In this document: positions 8,607 to 16,290 of the stretch, one piece after another
How positions within the stretch are numbered: position 1 is the stretch's first letter
Layout: every line of letters starts with the position of its first letter
Assembly: GCF_000331735.1 (NCBI RefSeq)
Contig: NC_020126.1
Location: forward strand, 9,365,501-9,429,500
Direction of reading: 5' to 3'
DNA: 64,000 nt
Source of the DNA: Myxococcus stipitatus DSM 14675
GTDB lineage: Bacteria > Myxococcota > Myxococcia > Myxococcales > Myxococcaceae
Made by a program: the position numbers and the translations under genes
The notes under the pieces: generated by a model
What the model was told of the DNA's origin: nothing
What the model saw: the letters and a program-made list of their open reading frames with translations, nothing else
Databases searched by the model: none

Positions 8607-10229
8607 CTACAGGGCGTTGCACGTCACGCCGCAGACGTCCTGCGCCTGCTCCACACAGATGACGTCCCAGCTCCCCGAGCAGCAGAACGGGTCGCCGTCG
8701 CACACGTCGGACGCGCACTGCGAGCAGTGGGTCGCGATGGGATTGCCCGGGTTGCAGACGTTGTGGCACGGGCGCGGGCGGCTCAGGTACTCCTCGAGGA
8801 TGAGCTTGCGGTGCGGCAGGAAGACGTTCAGGAGCGCGGGGGAGATGCGGAAGCGCGTGCCCTCCGGCCCGTTCTCCGTCTGCTCGCTGATGTGCGTGAA
8901 GCCCAGCGAGTTGGGCCACTGCATGCCCCCGCCCAGGTCCGCGCTGTTGCTCAGCTCGTGGCAGCCGGCGCAGGACAGGGCCTTGGCGCGGGCGACGATG
9001 TGGTTGGCCGTCAGCGGGCTGCCGATGCGGGTCAGCTCCCCTTCAATCAGCGAGCGCAGCGCGGACGTGCCGTTGCCGAACTGGAACGTGTAGTTGTTCT
9101 CCGTGCCCTGAGCGTCGCTCTGGCCGCCGTTGAACTGGTCCTGCACGTCCATGTTGAAGAGGTTGATGTCCTGCCGGGCCAGCGTCTCCACCTGGGTGGC
9201 GAAGAAGAAGCGGAAGTCCGCCGCGCGGGCGTGGGTGGACGTCGGGTTGAACAGGCCGCCGAACGGGTTCACCTTGTCCGTGGAGAGGATGGCCTTGAGC
9301 TGGGTGCAGACGCCGTTGTTGCAAGCCTTCTGCAGCTTGAACTCACGCAGGAGCCAGTTGCTCTGCATGAACTGGTTGGTGCGAATCTGGCCCGCGACGG
9401 TGAACGGGTCCGCGCCGTAGTTGTCGATGTGCACGACGGGACGGAAGCCGCCCGGCAGGCCCTGGAAGTAGAAGGACTTGAGCAGCGCGGTGCGCGAGGC
9501 CAGGTCCGCGTTGTTCGTCAGCCGGTGCCAGAACTCCGCCACCGGGAGGCAGCCGTCCAGGCCCTCTTCCGGGTGGGGGTTGTTCAGCACGGCCTCGAAA
9601 ATCATGAAGTTGCGCTGCGCGAAGTTGGTATCCCCCGAGCGGCGCGAGAAGACGATGCGGTACTCACCGCAGTTGGCGCCATCCGCGGGCGCCAGGTCGA
9701 AGCGGTTGAACAGGCCGATGGCCTTGTACGCGTTGAGCGAGTTCGGGTTGGTGAACGGGTCCTGCCCCGCCTGCGCGCCCTCCTGCGGACGGCACAGGTA
9801 CGGGAACGAGTTGAAGATGGGCTGCCCGCCCGGCGAGAGCTGGTCGTTGCAGTGCTGCCCCTGGTTGATGCCCGGGCGCGCGTTCTGCGTGTCCCAGAGC
9901 TGCCGGTAGATGGCCAGGCCCGTCAGCCCCGTCACACCACTCTGCGTGGCGAGCTGGTCCATCACCTCGCGCAGGGAGAAGTTGTTGACGATGGCCGTGT
10001 CCGTCACGACCAGCGAGCGGTGCGTGTTCACCGTCACCACCGAGTTCATCTGCGACTTCTCGCCCGATGAACGGAGCAGGCCGATTCCGCCGCGCTCTGA
10101 ATGGAGTGGTGTGGTCCGCGCCGGCTGCTTCGACTCGGGCATCTCCTGCACGTCGTCCCGCGTGCCACAGCCCGTCAGTGCCAGAATGGATGCAATAGCA
10201 AGACACGAGCGCCTAACGCGCTTGTCCAT
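8607..10229 (-). CDS. Lipoprotein with a CxxCH motif and Cys-rich C-terminal module
   Basis: A 540-residue protein of unknown function. The start at 10229 follows GAGGGGGAG and gives a lipobox (LTGC). A single CAGCH motif at about 420-424 could hold one covalent c-type haem, but no distal Met ligand can be assigned. The C-terminal 50 residues (about 488-537) carry twelve cysteines in a compact module with the motif DPFCCSGSWDVICV, a pattern seen in many secreted myxobacterial and planctomycete proteins and thought to be a disulphide-stabilised surface module. The central region is rich in Asn and aromatic residues, as in extracellular proteins. It lies upstream of the Hint-domain gene on the same strand, and its own promoter candidate precedes it. 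Confidence 0.7.
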   Translation of the reverse strand: MDKRVRRSCLAIASILALTGCGTRDDVQEMPESKQPARTTPLHSERGGIGLLRSSGEKSQMNSVVTVNTHRSLVVTDTAIVNNFSLREVMDQLATQSGVTGLTGLAIYRQLWDTQNARPGINQGQHCNDQLSPGGQPIFNSFPYLCRPQEGAQAGQDPFTNPNSLNAYKAIGLFNRFDLAPADGANCGEYRIVFSRRSGDTNFAQRNFMIFEAVLNNPHPEEGLDGCLPVAEFWHRLTNNADLASRTALLKSFYFQGLPGGFRPVVHIDNYGADPFTVAGQIRTNQFMQSNWLLREFKLQKACNNGVCTQLKAILSTDKVNPFGGLFNPTSTHARAADFRFFFATQVETLARQDINLFNMDVQDQFNGGQSDAQGTENNYTFQFGNGTSALRSLIEGELTRIGSPLTANHIVARAKALSCAGCHELSNSADLGGGMQWPNSLGFTHISEQTENGPEGTRFRISPALLNVFLPHRKLILEEYLSRPRPCHNVCNPGNPIATHCSQCASDVCDGDPFCCSGSWDVICVEQAQDVCGVTCNAL

Positions 10230-10286
10230 GTGCTCCCCCTCTTCAATTGACACAACTGGTTTCACCACGACTGTCCAGCGCGCGCC

Positions 10287-10315
10287 CTTATGATGCATTC
10301 AACAAACAAACACAA
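10287..10315 (-). promoter_or_regulatory. Candidate sigma-70-type promoter for the Cys-rich lipoprotein gene
   Basis: On the minus strand TTGTGT (10315-10310), a 17-bp spacer and CATAAG (10292-10287) are found in a clearly A+T-richer patch, about 60 bp before the start codon at 10229. Spacing is ideal, while the boxes match consensus only partly. Confidence 0.4.
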
Positions 10316-10550
10316 GACGCAATCGGACTCAGCGTGAATACCAGCTGAGCCGCCGCGTCGACACACATAAGGAATTCCCGCTACAGGCGAGGATTTGACC
10401 CTGGGTGCGTCAAGACTGCACTCCCGCTTGCGTCCCCTCGGCACGGGGCCGCGTTCAGGATCAACGCACGGGCGTCTTGAGTGTCAGGGTGAGATGCGTC
10501 CGGTGAGCACGCGAGAATGCGTACCACTTGCACGCATGGAGATGGCTGGG

Positions 10551-10594
10551 GCGCAAAGGAAGACACCGTCGCGATGTGTCACCGCGACGGTGTC
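10551..10594 (-). terminator. Rho-independent terminator of the VOC/ArsR/AHSA1 operon
   Basis: A perfect 12-bp inverted repeat (10562-10573 with 10583-10594, nine-base loop) lies 25 bp after the stop of the AHSA1-like gene. On the minus strand it is followed by TTCCTTTG, a moderate T-rich tail. The remaining gap up to the lipoprotein promoter (10316-10550) shows no gene. Confidence 0.75.
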
Positions 10595-10619
10595 GTCTCG
10601 TTCAGCACCCGACAGCCCG

Positions 10620-11123
10620 CTACTCCCGCCGCGATTCGACGCGAGGCGTCGACTTCAGGCTCACGGTGCGGAGCGACAACGCGAGGCCGCCCCACCACAT
10701 GCCCATCATCTCGAGGAAGCCGGCCACGTCCTGGCCATGCCGCACCGGGTGGTCGGGACGCAGGGCCTCCCAGCCCCGGTGCTCCAGGACGACGCGGGTG
10801 CCGCCCTCCGCGGGCTCGAAGCGCACGTCCACCTGGGTGAGCTCCCCCGGCGCGAAGTTCCGGCCGCGCCACTCGAAGCAGAGCCGCGCGCCGGGCTCCC
10901 ACGTCAGCACGCGGCCAATCTCGAAGACGCCCGCGGGGTCCTCCTCCACCAACCGGCCGCCGGAGCCGCCCTCGAAGCGCACCACGCTGGTGGGCGCGGA
11001 GGAGCCTCGGAAGCGAGGCCCCTTGCGCCACCAGAGGTCGGTCTCCTCCGTGAAGACGGCGAAGGCCTCCTCCGGCTCCACCGCGAGGAAGGTCGTCACC
11101 CGGGCGCGCTGCTCGGTCGTCAT
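10620..11123 (-). CDS. SRPBCC / AHSA1-like protein
   Basis: A 167-residue START/Bet v 1-fold protein of the Activator-of-Hsp90-ATPase-homologue (AHSA1) group. The N-terminus RVTTFLAVEPEEAFAVFTE and the later strand LTQVDVRFEPAEGGTRVVLEHRGW are typical, and the hydrophobic-pocket fold binds small ligands. The ATG at 11123 is used because it avoids overlapping the ArsR gene and has a GGAG in front. It is the last gene of a three-gene operon (VOC, ArsR, AHSA1). The ArsR-AHSA1 pairing is very common in bacteria and suggests ligand-responsive regulation, but the ligand is unknown. Confidence 0.85.
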   Translation of the reverse strand: MTTEQRARVTTFLAVEPEEAFAVFTEETDLWWRKGPRFRGSSAPTSVVRFEGGSGGRLVEEDPAGVFEIGRVLTWEPGARLCFEWRGRNFAPGELTQVDVRFEPAEGGTRVVLEHRGWEALRPDHPVRHGQDVAGFLEMMGMWWGGLALSLRTVSLKSTPRVESRRE

Positions 11124-11142
11124 GGGATGTGTCTCCACGGGC

Positions 11143-11490
11143 TCACGGCCGCTTCTTCGCACGCGTGCGCTCCGCGTGCTCCTTGAACGCCTGGAGCTGC
11201 TCGCCCCAGTACGACTCCACCTCGTCCAGCCAGGCGCGCAGCTCCGAGAAGCGCTCGGGCCGCAGCCGGTACACCTTCACGCGGGCGTCTTCTTCCACGG
11301 CTTCCTCCTCCACCAGCCCCGTCTTGCGCAGGACGCGCAGGTGCCGGCTCATGGCCGGAGGTGACATGTCGAAGGCGGCCGCCAGGTCCCCCGCGCGATG
11401 AGGCTTGTCGCGCAAGAGGTCGATGACCCCACGACGGGTGGGGTCGGCCAGGGCGGCGAAGGTGTCGTCGAGGCGTCGAGCGGCTCCCAT
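11143..11490 (-). CDS. ArsR/SmtB-family winged-helix repressor
   Basis: A 115-residue DNA-binding protein. The segment FAALADPTRRGVIDLLRDKP and the helix-turn-helix MSPPAMSRHLRVLRKTGLV (about 42-61) identify the ArsR fold. No Cys pair (CxC) is present, so this is not a classic metal sensor; it belongs to the group that is usually paired with AHSA1-like genes. It lies 24 bp after the VOC gene and 19 bp before the AHSA1 gene. The palindrome at 11988-12003 upstream of the operon is its likely operator, giving autoregulation. Confidence 0.9.
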   Translation of the reverse strand: MGAARRLDDTFAALADPTRRGVIDLLRDKPHRAGDLAAAFDMSPPAMSRHLRVLRKTGLVEEEAVEEDARVKVYRLRPERFSELRAWLDEVESYWGEQLQAFKEHAERTRAKKRP

Positions 11491-11514
11491 GGTGTGTCCG
11501 TTCCGGGCTCGGCG

Positions 11515-11940
11515 TCAGCCCTTCATGCGCTGGGCGAACCACCACGCGTGACCTTCCAGGTCCTCCGCGCCGTAGCCCCGGTCCGTCCAGTAGTCGTCGC
11601 CGTAGTTCGTGGTCTCCGGCTCCCGGGTGATGCGCGCGCCCGCCGCCCGCGCCCGCTCGCAGTGCGCGTCCACGTCATCCACGTAGAGCATCAGGTACGC
11701 CGCGCTGGTGCCGCCCGCCGCGTCCGGCTTGCGCCCGGGGTACTTCGCGCTGAGCGAGCTCACCATGATGACGCCCTCGCCATACACGAGCTCCGAGTGC
11801 ACCACCATCCCCGGCGCCCCCTCCACCTTCAGCCGCGTCTGGAAGCCGAAGGCCTTCTCCAGCCAGTCGATGGCCGCCGGAGCATTCACGTAGAACAGCC
11901 CGGGGGTGATGCGCGCACAACCTTCTGGAACCTTCTTCAT
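11515..11940 (-). CDS. VOC-family (glyoxalase/bleomycin-resistance fold) protein
   Basis: A 141-residue protein with two beta-alpha-beta-beta-beta modules: the first opens with ITPGLFYVNAPAAIDWLEKAFGF, the second with AYLMLYVDDVDAHCERARAAGA. It matches the PhnB-like/glyoxalase superfamily often paired with ArsR and AHSA1 genes. The reaction is unknown; family members bind metal and act on small electrophiles or antibiotics. The start at 11940 is preceded by GGGAGG with good spacing. It is the first gene of the operon, and its final segment EGHAWWFAQ is the usual VOC C-terminal metal-strand motif. Confidence 0.85.
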   Translation of the reverse strand: MKKVPEGCARITPGLFYVNAPAAIDWLEKAFGFQTRLKVEGAPGMVVHSELVYGEGVIMVSSLSAKYPGRKPDAAGGTSAAYLMLYVDDVDAHCERARAAGARITREPETTNYGDDYWTDRGYGAEDLEGHAWWFAQRMKG

Positions 11941-11959
11941 GATGTGACCTCCCATGCGC

Positions 11960-11974
11960 GGTGATTCATTCACC
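11960..11974. promoter_or_regulatory. Small inverted repeat in the leader of the VOC operon
   Basis: GGTGATTCATTCACC has 5-bp arms (GGTGA/TCACC) and lies between the promoter-proximal palindrome and the start codon. It may be a second operator half or an mRNA hairpin. Confidence 0.35.
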
Positions 11975-11987
11975 TTTCGGGCAATAT

Positions 11988-12003
11988 TTAACGCTCACGT
12001 TAA
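11988..12003. promoter_or_regulatory. Palindromic candidate operator TTAACG-CTCA-CGTTAA
   Basis: A perfect 6-bp inverted repeat with a 4-bp spacer sits 48 bp upstream of the VOC start, inside an A+T-rich patch (TTAAATATT on the minus strand) that is the likely promoter. Such sites are typical of ArsR-family repressors, and an arsR gene is the second gene of the operon. Confidence 0.55.
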
Positions 12004-12048
12004 CCATCTGCAAGCCCGGGATTGGGCCGGGTCCTTGGCGGCGGGGGC

Positions 12049-14910
12049 TCACCTCGCGGCGAGCCAGGTCTCGACTTCGGGAATCTCCTTCTCGCGGGCC
12101 TTGGGGAAGCGCCGGTAGATTTCCAGCGAGGACAGGGCCAGCTTTCGCGCGCGCGCCTTCTCGTGAGGCTCTCCCTCCAGCGTGCGTGCGAGCAGGAAGC
12201 GGATGTCCGCGAGGATGAGCTCGTCGGTGCCGAAGGACTTCTTCTCGTAGACGGCCAGCGCGCGCTCGACGAAGGGGCGGGCCTTGCGCGGCTGCTTCAG
12301 GGACATGAGCGACTCGCCCACCAGGCCCCGGTCATACGCGGCCTCCAGGGAGTCGGGGCCCTTGGCCTTCTCGCGGATGGCGAGCGCGCGCTCGTGGGCG
12401 GCGAGGGCCTCGGTGGGCCGTCCCAGGGCCCGGAGCACCTGGCCCAACCCGGACAGGGAGCTGGCGACCCGCGCGTCCTCGGGGCCCAGGAGCTTCTCGC
12501 GAAGGGCCACCGCGCGGCGGAAGTGCTCGGCGGCGTCCTCGTTCCGTCCGGCCACATGGCTGAGCATGTTGCCCATGTTGTGCAGCGCGGAGGCCACGTT
12601 CAGCGACTCCGCGCCATGCACGGCCGCGTAGATGGCCAGCACGCGCGTCTGGTGAGCAACGGCGTCCTCGTAGCGGTTCAGGTAGGTCTCCTGCACGGCG
12701 AGCAGGCTGAGGACGACCCCGACATCCGGGTGGTCGGGCCCGTAGTTCGCGACGTAGCGCTCATGGGCTTCGCGCAGGAGGGCCACGGCCTCATCGAAGC
12801 GACCGGCGATGCCCAGCATCCTCCCGGCGTTGAGCAGGGGGGTGGAGAGGCGCGCGTCCTTCGGGGGATAGGTCTTTCGCGCCAGCTCCAGCGCATGCAG
12901 TCCCTCGGCGAGCGCCTCCGGATTCTTGCCCTTCGATTGAAGGAGGCTGGACAGGTTGGTGGCCAGGGTGACCTCCATCGGAGCATCGCCGCCCAGCCGC
13001 TGCACCGCCGCGGTGGCGTGGCTGCCGTACTGGTCCTCCGGGTCCGCGCCCTTGTCCAAGAAGCTGGCGACGCGCAGCAGCGACACCCAGCCGTCCGCCA
13101 CGTGCCAGTCCATTCCCGCCGCCTGCGCGGTCTGGATGAGCTTGTGCAGCGTCTGGACCGCCTCCTTTTCATGCGACTCCGCCTGCGACTGGGCGAGCAC
13201 GCGGAGCATCTCCACGTGCACCGGCGGGAAGTCCATTCCCTCCATCCGCGCGGGCAGCGTGGAGGCCAGCTCCAGCGCGGACTTGGGCTGCCCCGCGTGC
13301 AGCCGCGCGCGGACGGTGGCGATGTCCTTCTGGAGGGACTCCAGCTTCTCGCGCACGCCCGGGTCCTTGGGCAGCGGGCGCGAGGACGTCAGCGCCTGAA
13401 CGTCGGAGCACCGGCCCAGGTCCTCCAGGCCCGACACCGCGCGCACCGCGTTCTGCGCCACGGGCGCCGCCACGGTGGACAGCACCCCCACCAGCGCGGA
13501 GACCTCCCGGCGTCGCTGCTCCAGGCACAGCAGCTGCCGCTCGTACATGCCCTCCGTCTGGCGGCCATGGATGCGCGTGACTTCACACGCGTGCCTCGAC
13601 GCGGCCATCCAGTCGCGCGCATAGACATCCAGCGAGCCGCTCACCCCGCGCCAGGTGTCCGCCGCGTAGGGCAGCCCCGTCTTCAGGAGCGCGTCCCGCA
13701 CGGAGGTCCGGGTCTTCTCATCCCAGACGCCCGCCAGCGCGCGCGGGTCGTCCTCGCAGAGCGTGGGCCGCGTGGCGAAGAAGGCGACCACCCCCACCGC
13801 CAGCAGCGCGGCCGCGATGCCCGCGACATGGAGGAGCTGGTGGGGTGAGAGCAGCGGCTCCTGGCCCAGCGCCCGCAGCAGCACCTCCATGGAGGCGTGG
13901 CGGTCCTCGGGCTCCGGAGAGAGCCCCTTCAGCACGGCCAGGTGGATGCGGTCGGGGACGCGAGCCTCGCGCTGGAGTGTCCGCGCGGCCCGAGCCCCCT
14001 GCTCGAGCGCGAGCTCCGCCGAAGCCGCGCGGGGAAAGGGCCGGGCGCCATAGAGCGCCTCGTACAGCGCGACGCAGAAGCTGAACTGGTCGCTGCGCGC
14101 GTCGGGCGTCTCGCCGCGCGACTGCTCGGGGGCCATGTAGCCGGGGGTGCCCAAGAGCGTCCCCGTCTGCGTGAGGGAGTCGTTGGACTCGCCCTCCACG
14201 ACGGGCGCCGCAGCGACGGCCGACGGCGGTGACTCCTCCGCGCCGTCCAGGATGCGCACCAGCCCGAAGTCGGTGATGCGCACCCGCCCCGTGGTGTCGA
14301 TGAGGACGTTGTCCGGCTTGAAGTCGCGGTGCACCAGCCCGGCCGCGTGCGCGGCGGCCAGCCCCTGCCCCGCCTGGAGGAAGAGGCCCAGCACCTCGCG
14401 CCACGGCATGCGCCCCGCGCGCAGGCGAGCGCCCAGGGTGGTGCCCTCGACGAACTCCATGGCCAGGAAGACGCGCTCGTCCACGCGGCCGAAGTCGTGG
14501 ATGGCGACGACGTTGGGATGGACGACGCGCGCGGTGGCCTGCGCCTCGCGCAGCAGCCGGGCCTGGGACTCCGCGAGCCGCGCGGGCTGGACGGTGTCGA
14601 AGCGCAGAATCTTGAGGGCCACCTTGCGGTGGAGCTCCGGGTCTCTTGCCGCGTAGACGACGCCCATGCCTCCGGCGCCGATTCGCTCCATCACCACGTA
14701 GCGGCCCAGCACGTCGCCGCGCCCCAGGAAGCTGGAGGAGAGCGCGGCCGGGGGCTGGCTCACCCCCTCATCCACCGACGCCACCGCCTCCGCCACCAGC
14801 ACGCGGCAGGAGGGGCATTCGTCCAGATGCCCCTGGAGGGCAGTGGCCTCGTCACCGCGCAACAGACCTCGCCCGAAGGCGAGGAGATTCTCCGTCGTGG
14901 GACACCGCAT
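12049..14910 (-). CDS. Membrane Ser/Thr protein kinase with N-terminal zinc-finger and C-terminal TPRs
   Basis: A 953-residue kinase. Residues 1-40 carry Cys3 and the HLDECPSC motif, an anti-sigma-like zinc-binding domain. The kinase domain (about 70-350) is complete: glycine loop GAGGMGVVY, K100 in VALKIL, catalytic HRDFKPDN (194-201), DFG (214-216) and APE-like APEQ. The activation loop has an unusually long Ser/Ala/Glu-rich insert (about 222-250). One membrane span follows (about 359-380), and the C-terminal 550 residues contain TPR repeats, probably periplasmic. It is divergent from a sigma-factor gene with only 26 bp between starts, so the two probably form a signalling unit. The kinase may control the sigma factor through its zinc-finger, though this is inference. 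Confidence 0.9.
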   Translation of the reverse strand: MRCPTTENLLAFGRGLLRGDEATALQGHLDECPSCRVLVAEAVASVDEGVSQPPAALSSSFLGRGDVLGRYVVMERIGAGGMGVVYAARDPELHRKVALKILRFDTVQPARLAESQARLLREAQATARVVHPNVVAIHDFGRVDERVFLAMEFVEGTTLGARLRAGRMPWREVLGLFLQAGQGLAAAHAAGLVHRDFKPDNVLIDTTGRVRITDFGLVRILDGAEESPPSAVAAAPVVEGESNDSLTQTGTLLGTPGYMAPEQSRGETPDARSDQFSFCVALYEALYGARPFPRAASAELALEQGARAARTLQREARVPDRIHLAVLKGLSPEPEDRHASMEVLLRALGQEPLLSPHQLLHVAGIAAALLAVGVVAFFATRPTLCEDDPRALAGVWDEKTRTSVRDALLKTGLPYAADTWRGVSGSLDVYARDWMAASRHACEVTRIHGRQTEGMYERQLLCLEQRRREVSALVGVLSTVAAPVAQNAVRAVSGLEDLGRCSDVQALTSSRPLPKDPGVREKLESLQKDIATVRARLHAGQPKSALELASTLPARMEGMDFPPVHVEMLRVLAQSQAESHEKEAVQTLHKLIQTAQAAGMDWHVADGWVSLLRVASFLDKGADPEDQYGSHATAAVQRLGGDAPMEVTLATNLSSLLQSKGKNPEALAEGLHALELARKTYPPKDARLSTPLLNAGRMLGIAGRFDEAVALLREAHERYVANYGPDHPDVGVVLSLLAVQETYLNRYEDAVAHQTRVLAIYAAVHGAESLNVASALHNMGNMLSHVAGRNEDAAEHFRRAVALREKLLGPEDARVASSLSGLGQVLRALGRPTEALAAHERALAIREKAKGPDSLEAAYDRGLVGESLMSLKQPRKARPFVERALAVYEKKSFGTDELILADIRFLLARTLEGEPHEKARARKLALSSLEIYRRFPKAREKEIPEVETWLAAR

Positions 14911-14936
14911 GCGCCCTCACTGTAGGCTTCGGATGG

Positions 14937-15641
14937 ATGGCCAAGTTCCCGGAGACAGATGTCCATGGAGCGGACCTGGCGCTCGCCCGTGCATGCGCGA
15001 GCGGTGATGCCACGGCCCTGGCCACGCTCGAGGAGCGCATCATTCCCCAGGTGCGCGCCGCATTGAAGCGCCGGGATGTGGACGACACGACGGCGGACGA
15101 GGCGCTCCAGGTGCTGCGGGCGCGCTTCCTCGTCGCGGAGGGCAGCATGCCGCCCCGCATCATGGAGTACGCGGGGCGAGGCCCCCTCTCCGCCTGGCTG
15201 CGGATGACGGCGCTGCGGCTGGCCTGGGGGGTGATGAACGAGCGCAAGGGCCCCCTCGTCACCGACGACGGGCCGCTGGAGGCGCTGGGCGTCGCGCCCG
15301 ACGACGTGGAGCTCCAGTACCTCAAGGACCGCTACGGCGCGGACTTCAACGCCGCCTTCCGCGACGCGCTGGCCGCGCTGGAGCCCCGCGCGCGGACGCT
15401 GTTGCGAATGCATCTGGTGGACGGGATGGGCACCGCGCGCATCGCGGAGGCCTACGGCGTGGACCGCTCCTCGGTGAAGCGGTGGCTGGCCACCGCCCGC
15501 GAGTGGCTGTTGGACCAGACGCGGGTGCGCTTCGCGGCACGCGTGGGCGTGAGCATGCCGGAGCTGGACAGCCTGCTGGCCCAGCTGAGGAGCCAGCTGG
15601 ACCTGAGCATCCGCCGGCTGATGGCCGGGGGCCCGACCTAG
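14937..15641 (+). CDS. Sigma-70-family (ECF-like) sigma factor, myxobacterial type
   Basis: A 234-residue sigma factor. Region 2 is poorly conserved but recognisable (ATLEERIIPQVRAALKR ... LSAWLRMTALRLAW), and region 4 is clear: LEPRARTLLRMHLVDGMGTA followed by the helix-turn-helix IAEAYGVDRSSVKRWLATAR (about residues 160-185). It resembles the sigma-70 subfamily found mainly in myxobacteria next to Ser/Thr kinases. The start at 14937 (MAKFPETD) is chosen because further upstream the frame is a low-complexity shadow of the kinase gene. The promoter must lie inside the divergent kinase gene or in the 26-bp gap. The stop overlaps the stop of the convergent NYN gene by a CTAG. Confidence 0.8.
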   Translation: MAKFPETDVHGADLALARACASGDATALATLEERIIPQVRAALKRRDVDDTTADEALQVLRARFLVAEGSMPPRIMEYAGRGPLSAWLRMTALRLAWGVMNERKGPLVTDDGPLEALGVAPDDVELQYLKDRYGADFNAAFRDALAALEPRARTLLRMHLVDGMGTARIAEAYGVDRSSVKRWLATAREWLLDQTRVRFAARVGVSMPELDSLLAQLRSQLDLSIRRLMAGGPT

Positions 15642-16240
15642 AGGAACAGCGACGCGTCGAACTCGTCCACGTTGACCGGCAGCAGCCGGGGCAGCGGACG
15701 CTGGAACACCTTCGCGTTGAGCTCCAGGTCGACAATCTTCAGGCCCGCGGGCACCAGGTCCCTGAAGCGCTGGCTGACGTACTCGCGCAGGCCCAGCACG
15801 GCCACCTGGCGCTTCTCCTCCAGCATGGGCTTGAGCGCCTCCGCGAAGTCGCCACCGTCGTGGCTGGCCAGGCCCACCGCCGCCTTGGGGCGCTGGGTGC
15901 GGATGGTCTCCAGGAGCTTGAGGATGCCCAGGTCGACGACCTTCTGGTCCGGCCGCCCGTAGAGCAGCGCCACCTCGCAGCCCGCGGACTTCAGGGCGCG
16001 GATGAAGCCAATCATCACGTCGGGCAGCTGCTCGCCTCGCGCGTTGAGCACCACCACGCAGCGCACCGGCGCGGGGAAGTAGGTCTCACAGAAGGCCACC
16101 AGCCGGTCGAACTGGACGCGGTCCTGGGACTCGGGCTTGCGGCCCACGACATTGGAGACGGCCCAGTCGATGTTCTCCGCATCGATGAGCACGTAGGAAG
16201 CAGCGGCGGGACGTCCAGCGGTCAGCATGAGCGCGGACAA
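15638..16240 (-). CDS. NYN-domain protein (PIN-like putative RNase)
   Basis: A 200-residue protein. It opens with YVLIDAENIDWAV (about 16-28), the NYN/LabA first strand with the conserved Asp-x-Glu-Asn, followed later by VVVLNARG, EVALLYGRPDQKVVDLGI and VGLASHDGGDFAEAL. The acidic residues D20, E22, D98-like and D130-like form the expected metal-binding cluster of PIN-like nucleases. Such proteins probably cleave RNA, but substrates are largely unknown. The stop shares CTAG with the convergent sigma-factor gene. The 50-bp gap to the next minus-strand gene suggests it may not be part of that operon. Confidence 0.75.
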   Translation of the reverse strand: MSALMLTAGRPAAASYVLIDAENIDWAVSNVVGRKPESQDRVQFDRLVAFCETYFPAPVRCVVVLNARGEQLPDVMIGFIRALKSAGCEVALLYGRPDQKVVDLGILKLLETIRTQRPKAAVGLASHDGGDFAEALKPMLEEKRQVAVLGLREYVSQRFRDLVPAGLKIVDLELNAKVFQRPLPRLLPVNVDEFDASLFL

Positions 16241-16290
16241 TACGCCCCCGCACGGGCGGCGGGGGGAATTCGCGTGGGCGACACCTCGCG

